From: Paenibacillus gallinarum
Lineage (GTDB): Bacteria; Bacillota; Bacilli; Paenibacillales; Paenibacillaceae
NCBI RefSeq assembly: GCF_014836635.1
Contig: NZ_JACSQL010000003.1
Location: 248,001 to 312,000 of the forward strand
Direction: 5' to 3'
Length of the DNA stretch: 64,000 nucleotides
Every line of letters begins with the position of its first letter. Position 1 is the stretch's first letter. The position numbers were made by a program, and so were the translations under genes. This document shows positions 8,738 to 18,383 of the stretch, piece after piece. The notes below the pieces were generated by a model. It searched no databases. It worked only from the letters and a program-made list of their open reading frames with translations, and was not told the origin of the DNA.

Positions 8738-10771
8738 ATGAATGATAATCAGAATAGGATTCAGCGAAGTGCAAATGACAGGAAATCGATCCCGAAGCAA
8801 TCCATTCATCAGAAGAATGAGATTCGCTTCGCGGAATACGAATGGATGGATGAAGAGAAAGAAGCAGAGATTCCGAGAAAAGAAGATTTTTCTGGTGCTC
8901 TGTCAGAGCCTGAGGAAGAAGTTCAGGATCTTACTTATGTGCCTATTGACGCTGAATGGGACGGGCTTGATTTTCTAGATGATATGCAGGTAGACGACTG
9001 GAATCCATGGAATGAGGAGAGCAGTGAAGACGTCTTCTCAACTAAGCAAGTAAAGAACAACAAGACTCCGGCTCCTTTATATAACAGGAATGTTGATCCT
9101 GCTTTTGATATAGATAAAGTGAAACCAATCATGATGCCAGAAGATACCTTAAAACGAAAAGGGAACCTTGTTGTGTCTCCACAAACCTTTGAACGAGATG
9201 CAGATTGGGAAAAGCAGTTCATGTTCCTTACACGTGAGCAAACCTTTGTGAAGCAGGCAAGAGAATTTGAAACTGTTGTTTGTTCGGAAGCACCATTTGT
9301 CTCTTATCGTGCCTACTGGCCAACCTATGAACAGATGAGTTCAGCCCAGAAGAAATGGTATTTTTATTGGCGTAAGGAAGTAAAACAAGGCAGATATCCA
9401 GATACAGATCTATCCTACTTGTTCCTCTATATCTATGAACTGATCCATGGTGTAGGATGGTCTTCTCCGGAGGAAGGACTCGCCTTACTGGACGAAGTCT
9501 GGTTTGGTTATGGAGAGCGCGAGAAGAAGATCGATACGTACATGCGAGAATGGATATTTGATTTTTGTTTAGTACACGGATTTGAAATGCCATATAAAGA
9601 GCTCATGGAAAAAATCCCACGCAAACTGTCTGATGAATTAAAGGAACGCGAATGGATGCGCAGGTTTACTTCAGATCCTTTAGATTTGTCTTGGGATATG
9701 CTTGCTATGTTATTAGATTATAATGCGGAACAGAGCAGCTTCTTCAAGGAACAAGGACGTAAAGAGATGAAAATCTATGCTCCTAAGGTGATCGCATTAG
9801 TTGATCGGTACGGGTTGAAAAAGCATGGGCTCCGTTTGATCCATCGTTTTTGGCCTGAAGAAGTGACAAGAAAAAGGATTTTATTCCGCAGTGCGGTGTA
9901 TGATCATGATTTTTATGGGAAACACGCGGAAGTCAGGGTGTTCCCGATCAGCGAGCATCCTCCACTTCGTGATTACTTAACGCAACTGGTGCGTTATACG
10001 GAGAATAAGCTTCGTGAATTGATGGGTTTTAAAGGTCGGCTTCGCGGAGTGAAGTTGGAATCCGAGGTGGAAGAGCTGATATCCCGTTATCTGCGAAGAG
10101 AAATAAAAGAACGCGAAGTGAAAGCGGCAAAGAAAGCTCGTCCTGCGGTGTCTATTAATACGAAGAAGTTAAGACGTTTACAGCAAGAGTCGGAAGAAGT
10201 ACGGAACATGCTGATGATCGATTATGAGTCTGTAGAAACTTCTGCTAAAGAAGCAGGTTATGTTGATACGTCGAGAAACCAAGATATACCTATTCCAGGC
10301 AAACTGCAAACGATCCAAACGGAGATGAACTTTGACGATTCTGTGCTATCCAGCCCTCAATCTGTAGATGAAGAGGAATCTCCTGATATAGAAGTTTCTA
10401 AGGTAGAAACTACTGATGTAGAAACGACTAATCTAGAAATGACTGATACAGAAATGACTTCAGCTGTTACAAGTGTGGAACAGCCGAATTTGCACTTCGT
10501 GTGGAATACAGACAATTTGGATGAAGAATGGCAGGAACTGGCTGAGCGGTTAAGCTCATCTCAACTGGAGGTTCTCTATATACTTAGGGATCAAAAAGGC
10601 AATGCTGAGCTGCAAAAGATCGCTACTAAGGCGGGATCCATGCCTGAACTAATGATTGAAGAAATTAACGAAATATCAATGGATATTATCGGTGATATTT
10701 TGATTGATGGGGAAGAAATTACAGAAGAATATATAGAAGCATTACAAACTTTGAGTTATACGGATGAATAG
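8738..10771 (+). CDS. sngA: TerB_N/TerB_C protein, Shango SngA-like
   Basis: The 677-aa protein has an acidic disordered N-terminus (~1-150), a large helical TerB_N region (~155-460; SYRAYWPTYEQMSSAQKKW and WYFYWRKEVKQGRYPDTDLS mark its start), a Thr/Glu-rich linker with a four-copy pentapeptide repeat, and a TerB_C domain at ~585-672 (LSSSQLEVLYIL...GSMPELMIEEINEI...GDILIDGEEI). Proteins of this type occur in operons with a BrxD-like ATPase and an SF2 helicase; that trio is the Shango anti-phage system. ATG 8738 follows GGAGG. The next gene starts almost at its stop. Its molecular role in defence is not established. Confidence 0.8.
   Translation: MNDNQNRIQRSANDRKSIPKQSIHQKNEIRFAEYEWMDEEKEAEIPRKEDFSGALSEPEEEVQDLTYVPIDAEWDGLDFLDDMQVDDWNPWNEESSEDVFSTKQVKNNKTPAPLYNRNVDPAFDIDKVKPIMMPEDTLKRKGNLVVSPQTFERDADWEKQFMFLTREQTFVKQAREFETVVCSEAPFVSYRAYWPTYEQMSSAQKKWYFYWRKEVKQGRYPDTDLSYLFLYIYELIHGVGWSSPEEGLALLDEVWFGYGEREKKIDTYMREWIFDFCLVHGFEMPYKELMEKIPRKLSDELKEREWMRRFTSDPLDLSWDMLAMLLDYNAEQSSFFKEQGRKEMKIYAPKVIALVDRYGLKKHGLRLIHRFWPEEVTRKRILFRSAVYDHDFYGKHAEVRVFPISEHPPLRDYLTQLVRYTENKLRELMGFKGRLRGVKLESEVEELISRYLRREIKEREVKAAKKARPAVSINTKKLRRLQQESEEVRNMLMIDYESVETSAKEAGYVDTSRNQDIPIPGKLQTIQTEMNFDDSVLSSPQSVDEEESPDIEVSKVETTDVETTNLEMTDTEMTSAVTSVEQPNLHFVWNTDNLDEEWQELAERLSSSQLEVLYILRDQKGNAELQKIATKAGSMPELMIEEINEISMDIIGDILIDGEEITEEYIEALQTLSYTDE
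10403..10462 (+). repeat. 15-bp x4 in-frame minisatellite in sngA
   Basis: Four imperfect copies of GTAGAAACTACTGAT encode VETTD-like pentapeptides in the linker between TerB_N and TerB_C. A related unit lies just before. Confidence 0.8.
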
Positions 10772-10785
10772 AGGTGAACGGCTTC

Positions 10786-12126
10786 ATGAAACAACTGAAA
10801 ATACCAAAAAGACTAACGACAGCGCTCGTCAATTCTTTAACCGCAGGGGTCGTGCCAAGAGTGGGACTGGAACATATCGCGGTTGGACGTAAACCGGAGG
10901 TCGAATCGATCCTGAGAGATATGGATAATATTGCGGAAGGCGGGGCTGCTTTTCGGCTCATAACTGGACGATACGGGAGCGGGAAGAGCTTTTTGCTGCA
11001 AATGATCCGGGGATATGCCATGGATCGTGATTTTGTAGTAGCCGATGCGGATTTATCACCGGAACGCCGCCTTGTAGGAACGAAAGGTCAAGGGCTCGCA
11101 ACCTATCGTGAGCTGATGATGCATTTATCTACGAAGACGAGACCTGATGGCGGTGCACTAGAGATTATGCTACAAAAATGGATTGCTGCTCTTCAGCAGG
11201 AAGTGATGATGAGCAGTAGTCTGCGCCCGGATGATCCGGCAATGAACGAAGCAGTCGAAATGAAAATCTACGCGGTAACGAGTGACATGCAAAATCTCGT
11301 GCACGGATTTGATTTTGCTAGAGTTCTTGCCGCTTATTGGTCTGGTTATAAACTTGCAGATGAGGACCGCAAAGCAGCTGCACTGAGGTGGCTTCGAGGT
11401 GAATTTCCTACGAAGACGGAAGCGCGCAAGGAACTCGGTGTTGGCGTAATTATCGATGATGACAATTGGTATGACTATATGAAACTATGGTCTGAATTTG
11501 CTGCGAAAATTGGTTATAAAGGATTGCTACTCTTCATCGATGAAGGGGTTAATCTTTATAAGATTACGAACACGATATCGCGGCAGAGTAACTATGAAAA
11601 ACTGCTGACCATGTTCAATGATACGATGCAAGGGAAAGCAGAACATTTGGGGATTTACATGGGTGGAACTCCACAATTTGTTGAAGATGAACGAAGAGGA
11701 CTTTTTAGTTATGATGCCCTGCGCTCAAGACTGATCGATGGACGTTATGGCGGAGGTGCGCTCAAAACCTATACGTCACCCATTTTGAAGCTGGATTTGT
11801 TGTCTCATGAAGAAATTCTCATCTTGCTGCAAAAACTGCGTGATATTCACGCGATGCATTTTGGATACGAAGCACAGCTAAGCGATGAACAGTTGATTAC
11901 TTTTATGCAAGCCGCAGTAGGACGCCTTGGAGCAGAAGAAATGCTCACGACACGGGAAGTGGTCAGGGACTTTATGGATCTTCTTCATACCTTGCATCAG
12001 CATCCGGAAGCGACATTTGAAGGTTTGCTCGGTGAGAAAGAAGCTGTATCTGCCGGCAACCAAAAAGTGAATCCATCTGCGAATAAGGACGATCTGGACG
12101 ATTTATTCTCGGAGTTTGAACTATGA
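10786..12126 (+). CDS. sngB: BrxD-like AAA+ ATPase (DUF2791 type), Shango SngB-like
   Basis: The 446-aa ATPase has Walker A at GRYGSGKSF (about residues 61-69), Walker B at LLLFIDEGVNLY (Asp-Glu about 252-253), and downstream MGGTPQFVEDERRGLFSYDALRSR, all as in the BREX BrxD / DUF2791 ATP-binding family. ATG 10786 is preferred over GTG 10774 because GAGGTGA lies eight nt upstream. It overlaps the next gene by four nt (ATGA), so translation is coupled. It probably works with the helicase to act on phage or foreign DNA, by analogy to BREX type 2 BrxD/BrxHI pairs. Confidence 0.85.
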   Translation: MKQLKIPKRLTTALVNSLTAGVVPRVGLEHIAVGRKPEVESILRDMDNIAEGGAAFRLITGRYGSGKSFLLQMIRGYAMDRDFVVADADLSPERRLVGTKGQGLATYRELMMHLSTKTRPDGGALEIMLQKWIAALQQEVMMSSSLRPDDPAMNEAVEMKIYAVTSDMQNLVHGFDFARVLAAYWSGYKLADEDRKAAALRWLRGEFPTKTEARKELGVGVIIDDDNWYDYMKLWSEFAAKIGYKGLLLFIDEGVNLYKITNTISRQSNYEKLLTMFNDTMQGKAEHLGIYMGGTPQFVEDERRGLFSYDALRSRLIDGRYGGGALKTYTSPILKLDLLSHEEILILLQKLRDIHAMHFGYEAQLSDEQLITFMQAAVGRLGAEEMLTTREVVRDFMDLLHTLHQHPEATFEGLLGEKEAVSAGNQKVNPSANKDDLDDLFSEFEL

Positions 12127-14330
12127 GCAGTGGGCCGTTCGGAAGACTGGCTCCGTTCATTCAAGAATTTATTTACAAAAAGAAATGGGATACACTGCGT
12201 GAAGCACAAGTAGAAGCATGCCGTGTTCTTTTTGATACAGATCATCACCTGCTTATCGCATCCGGAACAGCTTCGGGGAAGACGGAAGCTGCTTTTTTTC
12301 CTGCGTTAACGGAGTTATATAATGATCCATCCGAATCGGTGGGAATTCTATATATCGGTCCGCTTAAAGCGCTCATTAACGATCAGTTTGAACGGGTTAG
12401 TGATCTTCTCAAAGAAGGACAAGTTCCTGTATGGCACTGGCATGGAGATGTCAGTCAAACAGAGAAAACGAAACTGATGCAAAAACCATCGGGCGTACTC
12501 CAGATTACACCTGAATCCTTAGAGGGACTTCTGATGAATCGTCCGAATGCCATTCCTGCACTGTTCCAGGACCTCAGGTATATTATTATTGATGAAGTTC
12601 ATGCATTTATGGGCGCAGATCGAGGGATGCAGGTGATATCTCAGCTAACCCGAATTCAGCGAATGGCGGGCTGCAATCCAAGAAGAATCGGCTTATCTGC
12701 GACACTGAGTGATTACGATGCAGCGGCAGGATGGCTTGGAGCGGGTACCCGTCAAGCAGTTGAGGTTGTATCCCCACAAGGAAGACGTAAACTGCGAATC
12801 TCGATAGATCATTTTTCGTTCCCAGATGCGAGAGACGAGAAGCAGGCGGAACAACTGGAGCTGGCTAAAAAAGCCTACTACGATTATCTATACGATGTAA
12901 CGCATCTGAAAAAGGCGCTTGTATTTACGAACAGCCGGTCCGATGCAGAATTAACTACGCTTGAACTGAGGCAAATTGCTGCAAGGAGAGAACAGAGGGA
13001 TGTGTTCCACGTTCACCATGGGAGCATCTCAGCCATGCTGCGGGAAGAGACAGAAACAGCGCTTCGTACCGGGCAAGGCCCAGCTGTCGCTGCGGCTACG
13101 TTAACGCTTGAACTAGGAATTGATCTCGGCGAACTGGAGCGCGTTATTCAGTTAGGTGCGCCTTATAGCTGTTCAAGCTTTGTCCAGCGTCTTGGACGAT
13201 CTGGTCGCCGGGGAGATCAGGCTTCTGAGATGTTGTTTCTGTGTCCGGAAGAAGAGGACGAACAAGCTGAACTTCCGGCCCGGATGCCGTGGACTTTGCT
13301 TCGTGCGATCGCAGTAACGGAGCTATACGTAAGGCATAAATGGGTCGAACCTGTCTACATCCGTAAAAAACCAATGGGTGTACTCTATCACCAAACGATG
13401 AGTACACTTAAAAGCATGGGAGAGGCGGAACCGGCGGAACTAGCTAGAGCGGTACTTACGCTTCCTTCGTTTCGGCAGATTGAACCGGCTGAATATAAAA
13501 CATTTTTGCAGTATCTGCTTGATATCGATCATATCCAGCGGACAGAGGAAGGGACGCTCATCATTGGTCTAGGCGGAGAAAAAATAGTGAATAACTACCG
13601 ATTCTATGCTGTGTTTAAAGATGATGAAGAACATACGGTGTATAACGGTTCTGAAGAGATTGGCTCGATCACAACCGTTCCCCCGCCAGGTTATTGTTTC
13701 TCACTTGCAGGGAAGCTATGGAAAGTAGAAGAAGTAGATACGAAGCACAAAGCACTGTATGTAAAATCGGCTAAAGGCAAGGTGGATACGCTTTGGCTCG
13801 GTGCGGGCGGAGATATTCATACACTTGTGATACAGAAAATGCGTGAGGTTCTTGCAAGCAGCGATCTATATCCTTATCTTACGCCGAGCGCAGCCAATCG
13901 ACTCGAGCGTGCGAGAAGACTTGCCAGAGAAAGCGGGCTTCTGAAAAGTGTCGTCATTCCTGCAGGAGGAGACTCGTTCTTTATTTTACCGTGGGCGGGC
14001 AGTAAGCAGTTTCGTACACTAGAACGAATGCTGAAGCACAACCTGGCTGGTCGACTTGAACTTCGTTCCCTCGTTCCGATGGAACCCTATTATATGGTCG
14101 TTGCTGGGAACACAAATGAATCAGCGATATGGAATGCGATTCTTTCCGAACTTGAGAATAACAAGGATGCAAGTTCACTGCTTGATGAAGATGAAGCTCC
14201 TTATCTCGGTAAATATGATGAGTTTGTTTCTCCGCAGCTTGTACGTGCGGCTTTTCATGTGGATGGGCTTGATTTAGAAGGACTCGCTAAAGTGTTGGTG
14301 GATAAAGAAGCAAGTCATTCGCTTGGGTAA
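12123..14330 (+). CDS. sngC: SF2 DEVH-box helicase (Lhr/BrxHI-like), Shango SngC-like
   Basis: The 735-aa superfamily 2 helicase contains motif I ASGTASGKT (46-54), motif Ia GPLKALINDQ, motif II DEVH (157-160), motif III SAT (192-194), TNSRSDAE for motif IV and QRLGRSGRRG (355-364) for motif VI. A ~370-residue C-terminal extension follows, as in Lhr-like helicases. Its ATG overlaps the ATPase stop. No terminator is obvious after it; the next 430 nt contain the metG T-box leader with its own promoter. The products of the three genes probably form one complex; that is inference from coupling and family precedent. Confidence 0.88.
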   Translation: MSSGPFGRLAPFIQEFIYKKKWDTLREAQVEACRVLFDTDHHLLIASGTASGKTEAAFFPALTELYNDPSESVGILYIGPLKALINDQFERVSDLLKEGQVPVWHWHGDVSQTEKTKLMQKPSGVLQITPESLEGLLMNRPNAIPALFQDLRYIIIDEVHAFMGADRGMQVISQLTRIQRMAGCNPRRIGLSATLSDYDAAAGWLGAGTRQAVEVVSPQGRRKLRISIDHFSFPDARDEKQAEQLELAKKAYYDYLYDVTHLKKALVFTNSRSDAELTTLELRQIAARREQRDVFHVHHGSISAMLREETETALRTGQGPAVAAATLTLELGIDLGELERVIQLGAPYSCSSFVQRLGRSGRRGDQASEMLFLCPEEEDEQAELPARMPWTLLRAIAVTELYVRHKWVEPVYIRKKPMGVLYHQTMSTLKSMGEAEPAELARAVLTLPSFRQIEPAEYKTFLQYLLDIDHIQRTEEGTLIIGLGGEKIVNNYRFYAVFKDDEEHTVYNGSEEIGSITTVPPPGYCFSLAGKLWKVEEVDTKHKALYVKSAKGKVDTLWLGAGGDIHTLVIQKMREVLASSDLYPYLTPSAANRLERARRLARESGLLKSVVIPAGGDSFFILPWAGSKQFRTLERMLKHNLAGRLELRSLVPMEPYYMVVAGNTNESAIWNAILSELENNKDASSLLDEDEAPYLGKYDEFVSPQLVRAAFHVDGLDLEGLAKVLVDKEASHSLG

Positions 14331-14363
14331 ATCCGTCTGATCATGACAAATTATATTTTGTAG

Positions 14364-14391
14364 TTGCGTCCATCAATAAATTGGATATAAT
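14364..14391 (+). promoter_or_regulatory. metG: Promoter of the metG T-box leader
   Basis: TTGCGT and a perfect TATAAT are separated by 16 bp, just upstream of the T-box leader. Confidence 0.6.
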
Positions 14392-14404
14392 AGTAAAAAC
14401 AGTA

Positions 14405-14710
14405 AAAAGCAATGATGAGAGAGAGTAGGGAAGACATTCTTCTTTGAACAGAGAGCTCCGATAGCTGAAAAGGAGTAAAGAAGCGTCCAACGAATATGGT
14501 CTCTGAGCTGTGCACCGAACTTTTCCATTCAGGAAGATGGTAGGCTGCACCGGGTGCGCCCGTTATCGTGCCAGGGTATAATCACCTTATGATGATAAAT
14601 CGTAAGATGACGTACTTATGGAGGCCGTTTTTTCGTGAGGAAGCGGTAAATTAAGGTGGAAACACGTGAGCTAAGCTCTCGTCCTTTAGGGGACGGGGGC
14701 TTTTTTTGTT
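14405..14710 (+). ncRNA. T-box riboswitch leader, Met specifier
   Basis: The leader has Stem I elements: GAGAGAGTAGGG, the distal AGAGAGCTCC...GGAG arm, and GAATATGGTCTCTGAG, in which ATG sits in the specifier position followed by a purine and a CTCTGAG-type 3' strand. The T-box proper is AAGGTGGAAACACG at 14653-14666, followed by a terminator stem (CTCGTCC / GGACGGGGG) and a T7 run ending near 14707. Uncharged tRNA(Met) would stabilise the antiterminator and turn on the synthetase. The UGGN bulge reads UGGA instead of the UGGU expected for a tRNA with A73. Confidence 0.88.
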
Positions 14711-14759
14711 TTCATCGTATTTGAGAGCTCATCACATTAGATTATAGGAGGAACGAAAC

Positions 14760-16409
14760 ATGAATGTATTGATTGGAGGGGCATGGCCCTACGCGAATGG
14801 ATCCCTGCATTTGGGAAGAGTCTCAGGGTTACTCACAGGAGATGTGATCGCACGTTTTTATCGTTTAACTGGAGAAAAGGTACTCTACGTATCGGGGAGT
14901 GACTGTCACGGAACACCCATTTCATTACAAGCAAAAAAAGAGGGAGTATCCGCCAGATCTATTGCAGATCGCTATCATGAGCAATTTATAGACTGCTTTT
15001 CAAAGCTTGGTTTCTCCTATGATATATACACAAGGACAGACGATCCGTTTCATGCGGAAGTGGTGCAGTCCTTATTTCTTGAACTGTTGGAGAAGAAAGT
15101 GCTATATAAAAAAGCGGTTGAGCAGACCTATTGTGTAAATTGCGATCGTTTTTTACCAGATCGATATGTAGAAGGAAACTGTCCGCATTGTGGGAATATC
15201 GCAAGAGGGGATCAGTGCGATGCCTGTTCATCTATTCTTGATCCACTGGAACTCCACCATCGGGTATGTAAATTGTGTAGTGAGACACCGATTACTCGAC
15301 TGTCAGATCATTATTTTTTAGCTTTATCCTCTTTTCAGAATAAGCTGGATACCTACCTCAGGAAAGCAGAGGGTTGGAGAGAAAATGCGATCCACCTATC
15401 TGCTCGTTATCTGAAGGAAGGTCTTCAGGACCGGGCGGTTACACGTGATTTAGATATTGGTATTGACGTTCCGATCGAGGGCAGTGCTGGAAAGAAGATT
15501 TATGTATGGATTGAGGCGATCATAGGTTATTTATCAGCTAGTAAACAATGGTCTGAGGAACAAGGTGACCCAGATTTATGGAAGGATTTTTGGAGTGATA
15601 ATGAAGTGAAATCTTATTATGTTCACGGAAAAGATAACATTCCGTTTCATACACTTTTATGGCCAACTCTACTCTTGGGCGCAGGTGATTTACACCTGCC
15701 AGATCATATCTTATCCAGTGAGTATTTAACGTTAGAAGGAAAGAAGTTTTCTACGAGCAACAATTGGGCGGTATGGGTTCCCTATCTACTAGAACATTAT
15801 GATCCCGATACCATACGATATTTTCTTATTGCTAATGGACCCGAAAATCGGGATACCGATTTTTCATGGAGAGAGTTTATTTATAGTCATAATGGAGAGC
15901 TGCTTGGAGCGTTTGGCAATTTTGTGAACCGAAATCTTGTTTTTATAGATAAAGTGTATCATCATACGATTCCAGACGGGAAGATGGATGACAGTATTCA
16001 GATAACAATAAAACAGCTGTATATTTCTAGTGGAGACCTTATAAGACAAGGAAGATTAAAGGAAGCACTTGAGTCAATTTTTAGCTTCATTCGGTCATGT
16101 AATAAATACGTGGATGAACAAAAACCATGGATTCAAGTAAAAGAAGATCGAGCCACTTGTGAAGCCACCATGTTTACATGTACACAGGTGATCTTGAATT
16201 TATCGATCCTGCTGGATCCCTTCTTGCCTTTCGCTTGTAGAAAGATCAGAAACATTCTGAGCTTAGACGAATTAGACTATAGCTGGAATTATACAGAGAT
16301 ATCTGCAGGTCATGAACTAGGGAAAATTGAGCTGCTTTTTCAGCGAATCGATGTGAATCAAATTGAAGTAGAAGTGGAAAAGTTAAAACAGCAAAACATT
16401 CGGAACTAA
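14760..16409 (+). CDS. metG: Methionyl-tRNA synthetase, MetRS2/archaeal-like type
   Basis: The 549-aa class Ia synthetase charges tRNA(Met). It has the HIGH-type signature as HLGR (residues 17-20), a zinc domain with paired CxxC knuckles (~122-175; CVNC, CPHC, CDAC, CKLC), and KFSTS (329-333) in place of KMSKS. It lacks the C-terminal tRNA-binding/dimerisation extension of the usual Bacillus enzyme. The four-knuckle, KFSTS type is the form found as a second MetRS in some Firmicutes, where it can give resistance to MetRS inhibitors. Whether a housekeeping copy exists elsewhere cannot be seen. AGGAGG precedes the ATG; expression is T-box controlled. Confidence 0.9.
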   Translation: MNVLIGGAWPYANGSLHLGRVSGLLTGDVIARFYRLTGEKVLYVSGSDCHGTPISLQAKKEGVSARSIADRYHEQFIDCFSKLGFSYDIYTRTDDPFHAEVVQSLFLELLEKKVLYKKAVEQTYCVNCDRFLPDRYVEGNCPHCGNIARGDQCDACSSILDPLELHHRVCKLCSETPITRLSDHYFLALSSFQNKLDTYLRKAEGWRENAIHLSARYLKEGLQDRAVTRDLDIGIDVPIEGSAGKKIYVWIEAIIGYLSASKQWSEEQGDPDLWKDFWSDNEVKSYYVHGKDNIPFHTLLWPTLLLGAGDLHLPDHILSSEYLTLEGKKFSTSNNWAVWVPYLLEHYDPDTIRYFLIANGPENRDTDFSWREFIYSHNGELLGAFGNFVNRNLVFIDKVYHHTIPDGKMDDSIQITIKQLYISSGDLIRQGRLKEALESIFSFIRSCNKYVDEQKPWIQVKEDRATCEATMFTCTQVILNLSILLDPFLPFACRKIRNILSLDELDYSWNYTEISAGHELGKIELLFQRIDVNQIEVEVEKLKQQNIRN

Positions 16410-16480
16410 ATAAGACTTAGAAAATAAAGTTTTGGGAATTCTATTACTACACTTTAAGAACGAGTAAAGGGGTAACTAAC

Positions 16481-18148
16481 TTGAATTTCCTTGAATTGAT
16501 TACGGCTGCTATGCCGATTCTTTCGGTGTTGATTTTCCTTGTGATCTTGCGAATGCCTGCAACCGTCGCTATGCCACTTAGTTTTGTAGTCACTGCTGTT
16601 CTAGCTTATTTTGTATGGGATATGCCTCTGATTAACCTTACAGCTTCGACACTAGAGGGTGTATTTGTTACTCTTACGGTGTTATTCATTATATTCGGAG
16701 CAATTTTGCTTCTGAATACATTGACCCATGGGGGAGCACTTGCTGTAATCAGAGAAGGTTTTATGAATATCTCCGCGGACATGCGAGTGCAGGTCATTAT
16801 TGTAGCTTGGTGTTTTGGCGGATTTATTGAAGGAGCGGCGGGTTTTGGTACGCCTGCTGCTATTGCAGCACCTTTACTGTTAGCACTTGGATTTCCTCCC
16901 ATAGCTGCTGTCGTTGTGGCATTAATCGCAGACAGTACGCCGGTAGCTTTTGGAGCCGTGGGAACAACTTTTAATGTGGGAATCAGACAGGGTCTTGATG
17001 AAACTTCACCTGTATTTATGAGCTATTTGACAGAGCAAGGTATAGATATCAGCGGCTTTTTACAAGCTATTGCGATGCGGTTAACCCAGATCGATATCTT
17101 CATCGGTACCTTTATTCCTCTAATCTTAGTTCTCATGATTACAAGGGTGTTCGGTAAAAACAAGTCCTTTAAGGAAGGATTTCAAATGGCTCCATTTGCG
17201 ATCTTTGCAGGACTAACTTATACCATCCCAGCAGCACTCGTTGCTACTTTTGTAGGTTATGAGTTCCCTTCTCTACTGGGAGCTTTAGTCAGCCTGATCA
17301 TTGTTGTTCTTGCTGCTCAAAAAGGGTTTTTACTGCCTAAAGGAGAACCGTGGTGTAAATTCGGTCCTTCTGAGTATGTCAAGAAAGAGATAAAAGCAGA
17401 AGAGGAACAGGAAGCATCAGGACATACGTTAACGCTGGCAAAGGCATGGGTACCTTATATTCTTATTGCGGTATTGCTTGTTTTAACTCGTGTGATTAAA
17501 CCATTACAACGGTGGTTACAGGGAATAAGCATCTCGTGGAACGATATCCTGGGGACAGGGATTAGTCAAAATTGGCAAATTCTATATTCACCGGGATTCA
17601 TCTTCTTGCTTGTTGTCGCCATTACCGTGGTTCTTCATGAGATTCCAAGAAATAAAATGAAACTGGCTTTCTCTGAAGCAGCAGGTTCTATGGTAGGAAC
17701 CGCGATTGCACTGGCATTTTCCACGGCCATGGTACGGATTTTCCTGAATTCTGGAATAGAGGGAGCGGTATTACAAAGTATGCCGACGGAACTGGCACAG
17801 CTTGCATCTGATGTGTTCGGAGGAGCGTGGCCAATAGCTGCCCCATTCATAGGAACACTAGGGGCATTTGTATCAGGGAGTGCAACGTTCAGCAATATGA
17901 TGTTTAGTTCATTGCAATTTGATGTAGCTACCGTGAATGGGTTTGCCCCAGATCTTATCATTGCTCTACAGGCAATCGGAGCCGCTGCCGGAAATATGAT
18001 CTGCGTTAGTAACGTAGTCGCCGTATCGGCGGTCGTTGGGGTACTGGGTAAAGAAGGACAGATCATCAGACTTGCTTTAATACCAAACTTGTTTTACGTT
18101 ATCTTGTCGGGGATTATCGCTATGTTGATCGCTATGGTATTCATTTAA
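16481..18148 (+). CDS. lctP: L-lactate permease, LctP/LldP family
   Basis: The 555-aa membrane carrier has 12-14 helices and the family-defining [20 protein letters not shown] segment near residue 110, plus [14 protein letters not shown] and a mirrored [13 protein letters not shown] near the C-terminus. It imports lactate (and often glycolate) with protons. The start is TTG 16481, with AAAGGGG nine nt upstream. It stands alone between metG and a terminator. A lar operon 42 kb away would interconvert 2-hydroxyacids, but no direct link is visible. Confidence 0.92.
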   Translation: MNFLELITAAMPILSVLIFLVILRMPATVAMPLSFVVTAVLAYFVWDMPLINLTASTLEGVFVTLTVLFIIFGAILLLNTLTHGGALAVIREGFMNISADMRVQVIIVAWCFGGFIEGAAGFGTPAAIAAPLLLALGFPPIAAVVVALIADSTPVAFGAVGTTFNVGIRQGLDETSPVFMSYLTEQGIDISGFLQAIAMRLTQIDIFIGTFIPLILVLMITRVFGKNKSFKEGFQMAPFAIFAGLTYTIPAALVATFVGYEFPSLLGALVSLIIVVLAAQKGFLLPKGEPWCKFGPSEYVKKEIKAEEEQEASGHTLTLAKAWVPYILIAVLLVLTRVIKPLQRWLQGISISWNDILGTGISQNWQILYSPGFIFLLVVAITVVLHEIPRNKMKLAFSEAAGSMVGTAIALAFSTAMVRIFLNSGIEGAVLQSMPTELAQLASDVFGGAWPIAAPFIGTLGAFVSGSATFSNMMFSSLQFDVATVNGFAPDLIIALQAIGAAAGNMICVSNVVAVSAVVGVLGKEGQIIRLALIPNLFYVILSGIIAMLIAMVFI

Positions 18149-18184
18149 TCGAAGCAGCAGACTATTCACCAGGTATAAAAGAAT

Positions 18185-18226
18185 AGAAGGAAGCGCTGAA
18201 TATGTTCAGTCGCTTCTTTCTGTTTT
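18185..18226 (+). terminator. Rho-independent terminator
   Basis: GAAGGAAGCGCTGAA pairs with TTCAGTCGCTTCTTTC, followed by TGTTTTTT, after lctP. Confidence 0.85.
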
Positions 18227-18383
18227 TTATGAGTATATTTACATAGTGCTTCGACTCGAAACACAACTCATTCCTGCTAAGAAGCTTAGAACAAGCAACC
18301 AATTTTCTTTAAAGTAAAGACCAATCTCTTATTCATACATATAATAAAATATCTTATTTGTTAGAGGGAGGGAGGAGAATACA

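Noticed and set aside
8738..14330. Full BREX or tellurite-resistance locus
   Set aside because: No PglX/PglZ/BrxC genes and no TerC/TerD/TerZ proteins; only the TerB-ATPase-helicase trio is present.
16606..18066. Long antisense ORFs over lctP
   Set aside because: Shadows caused by hydrophobic codon usage on the other strand; no start signals.
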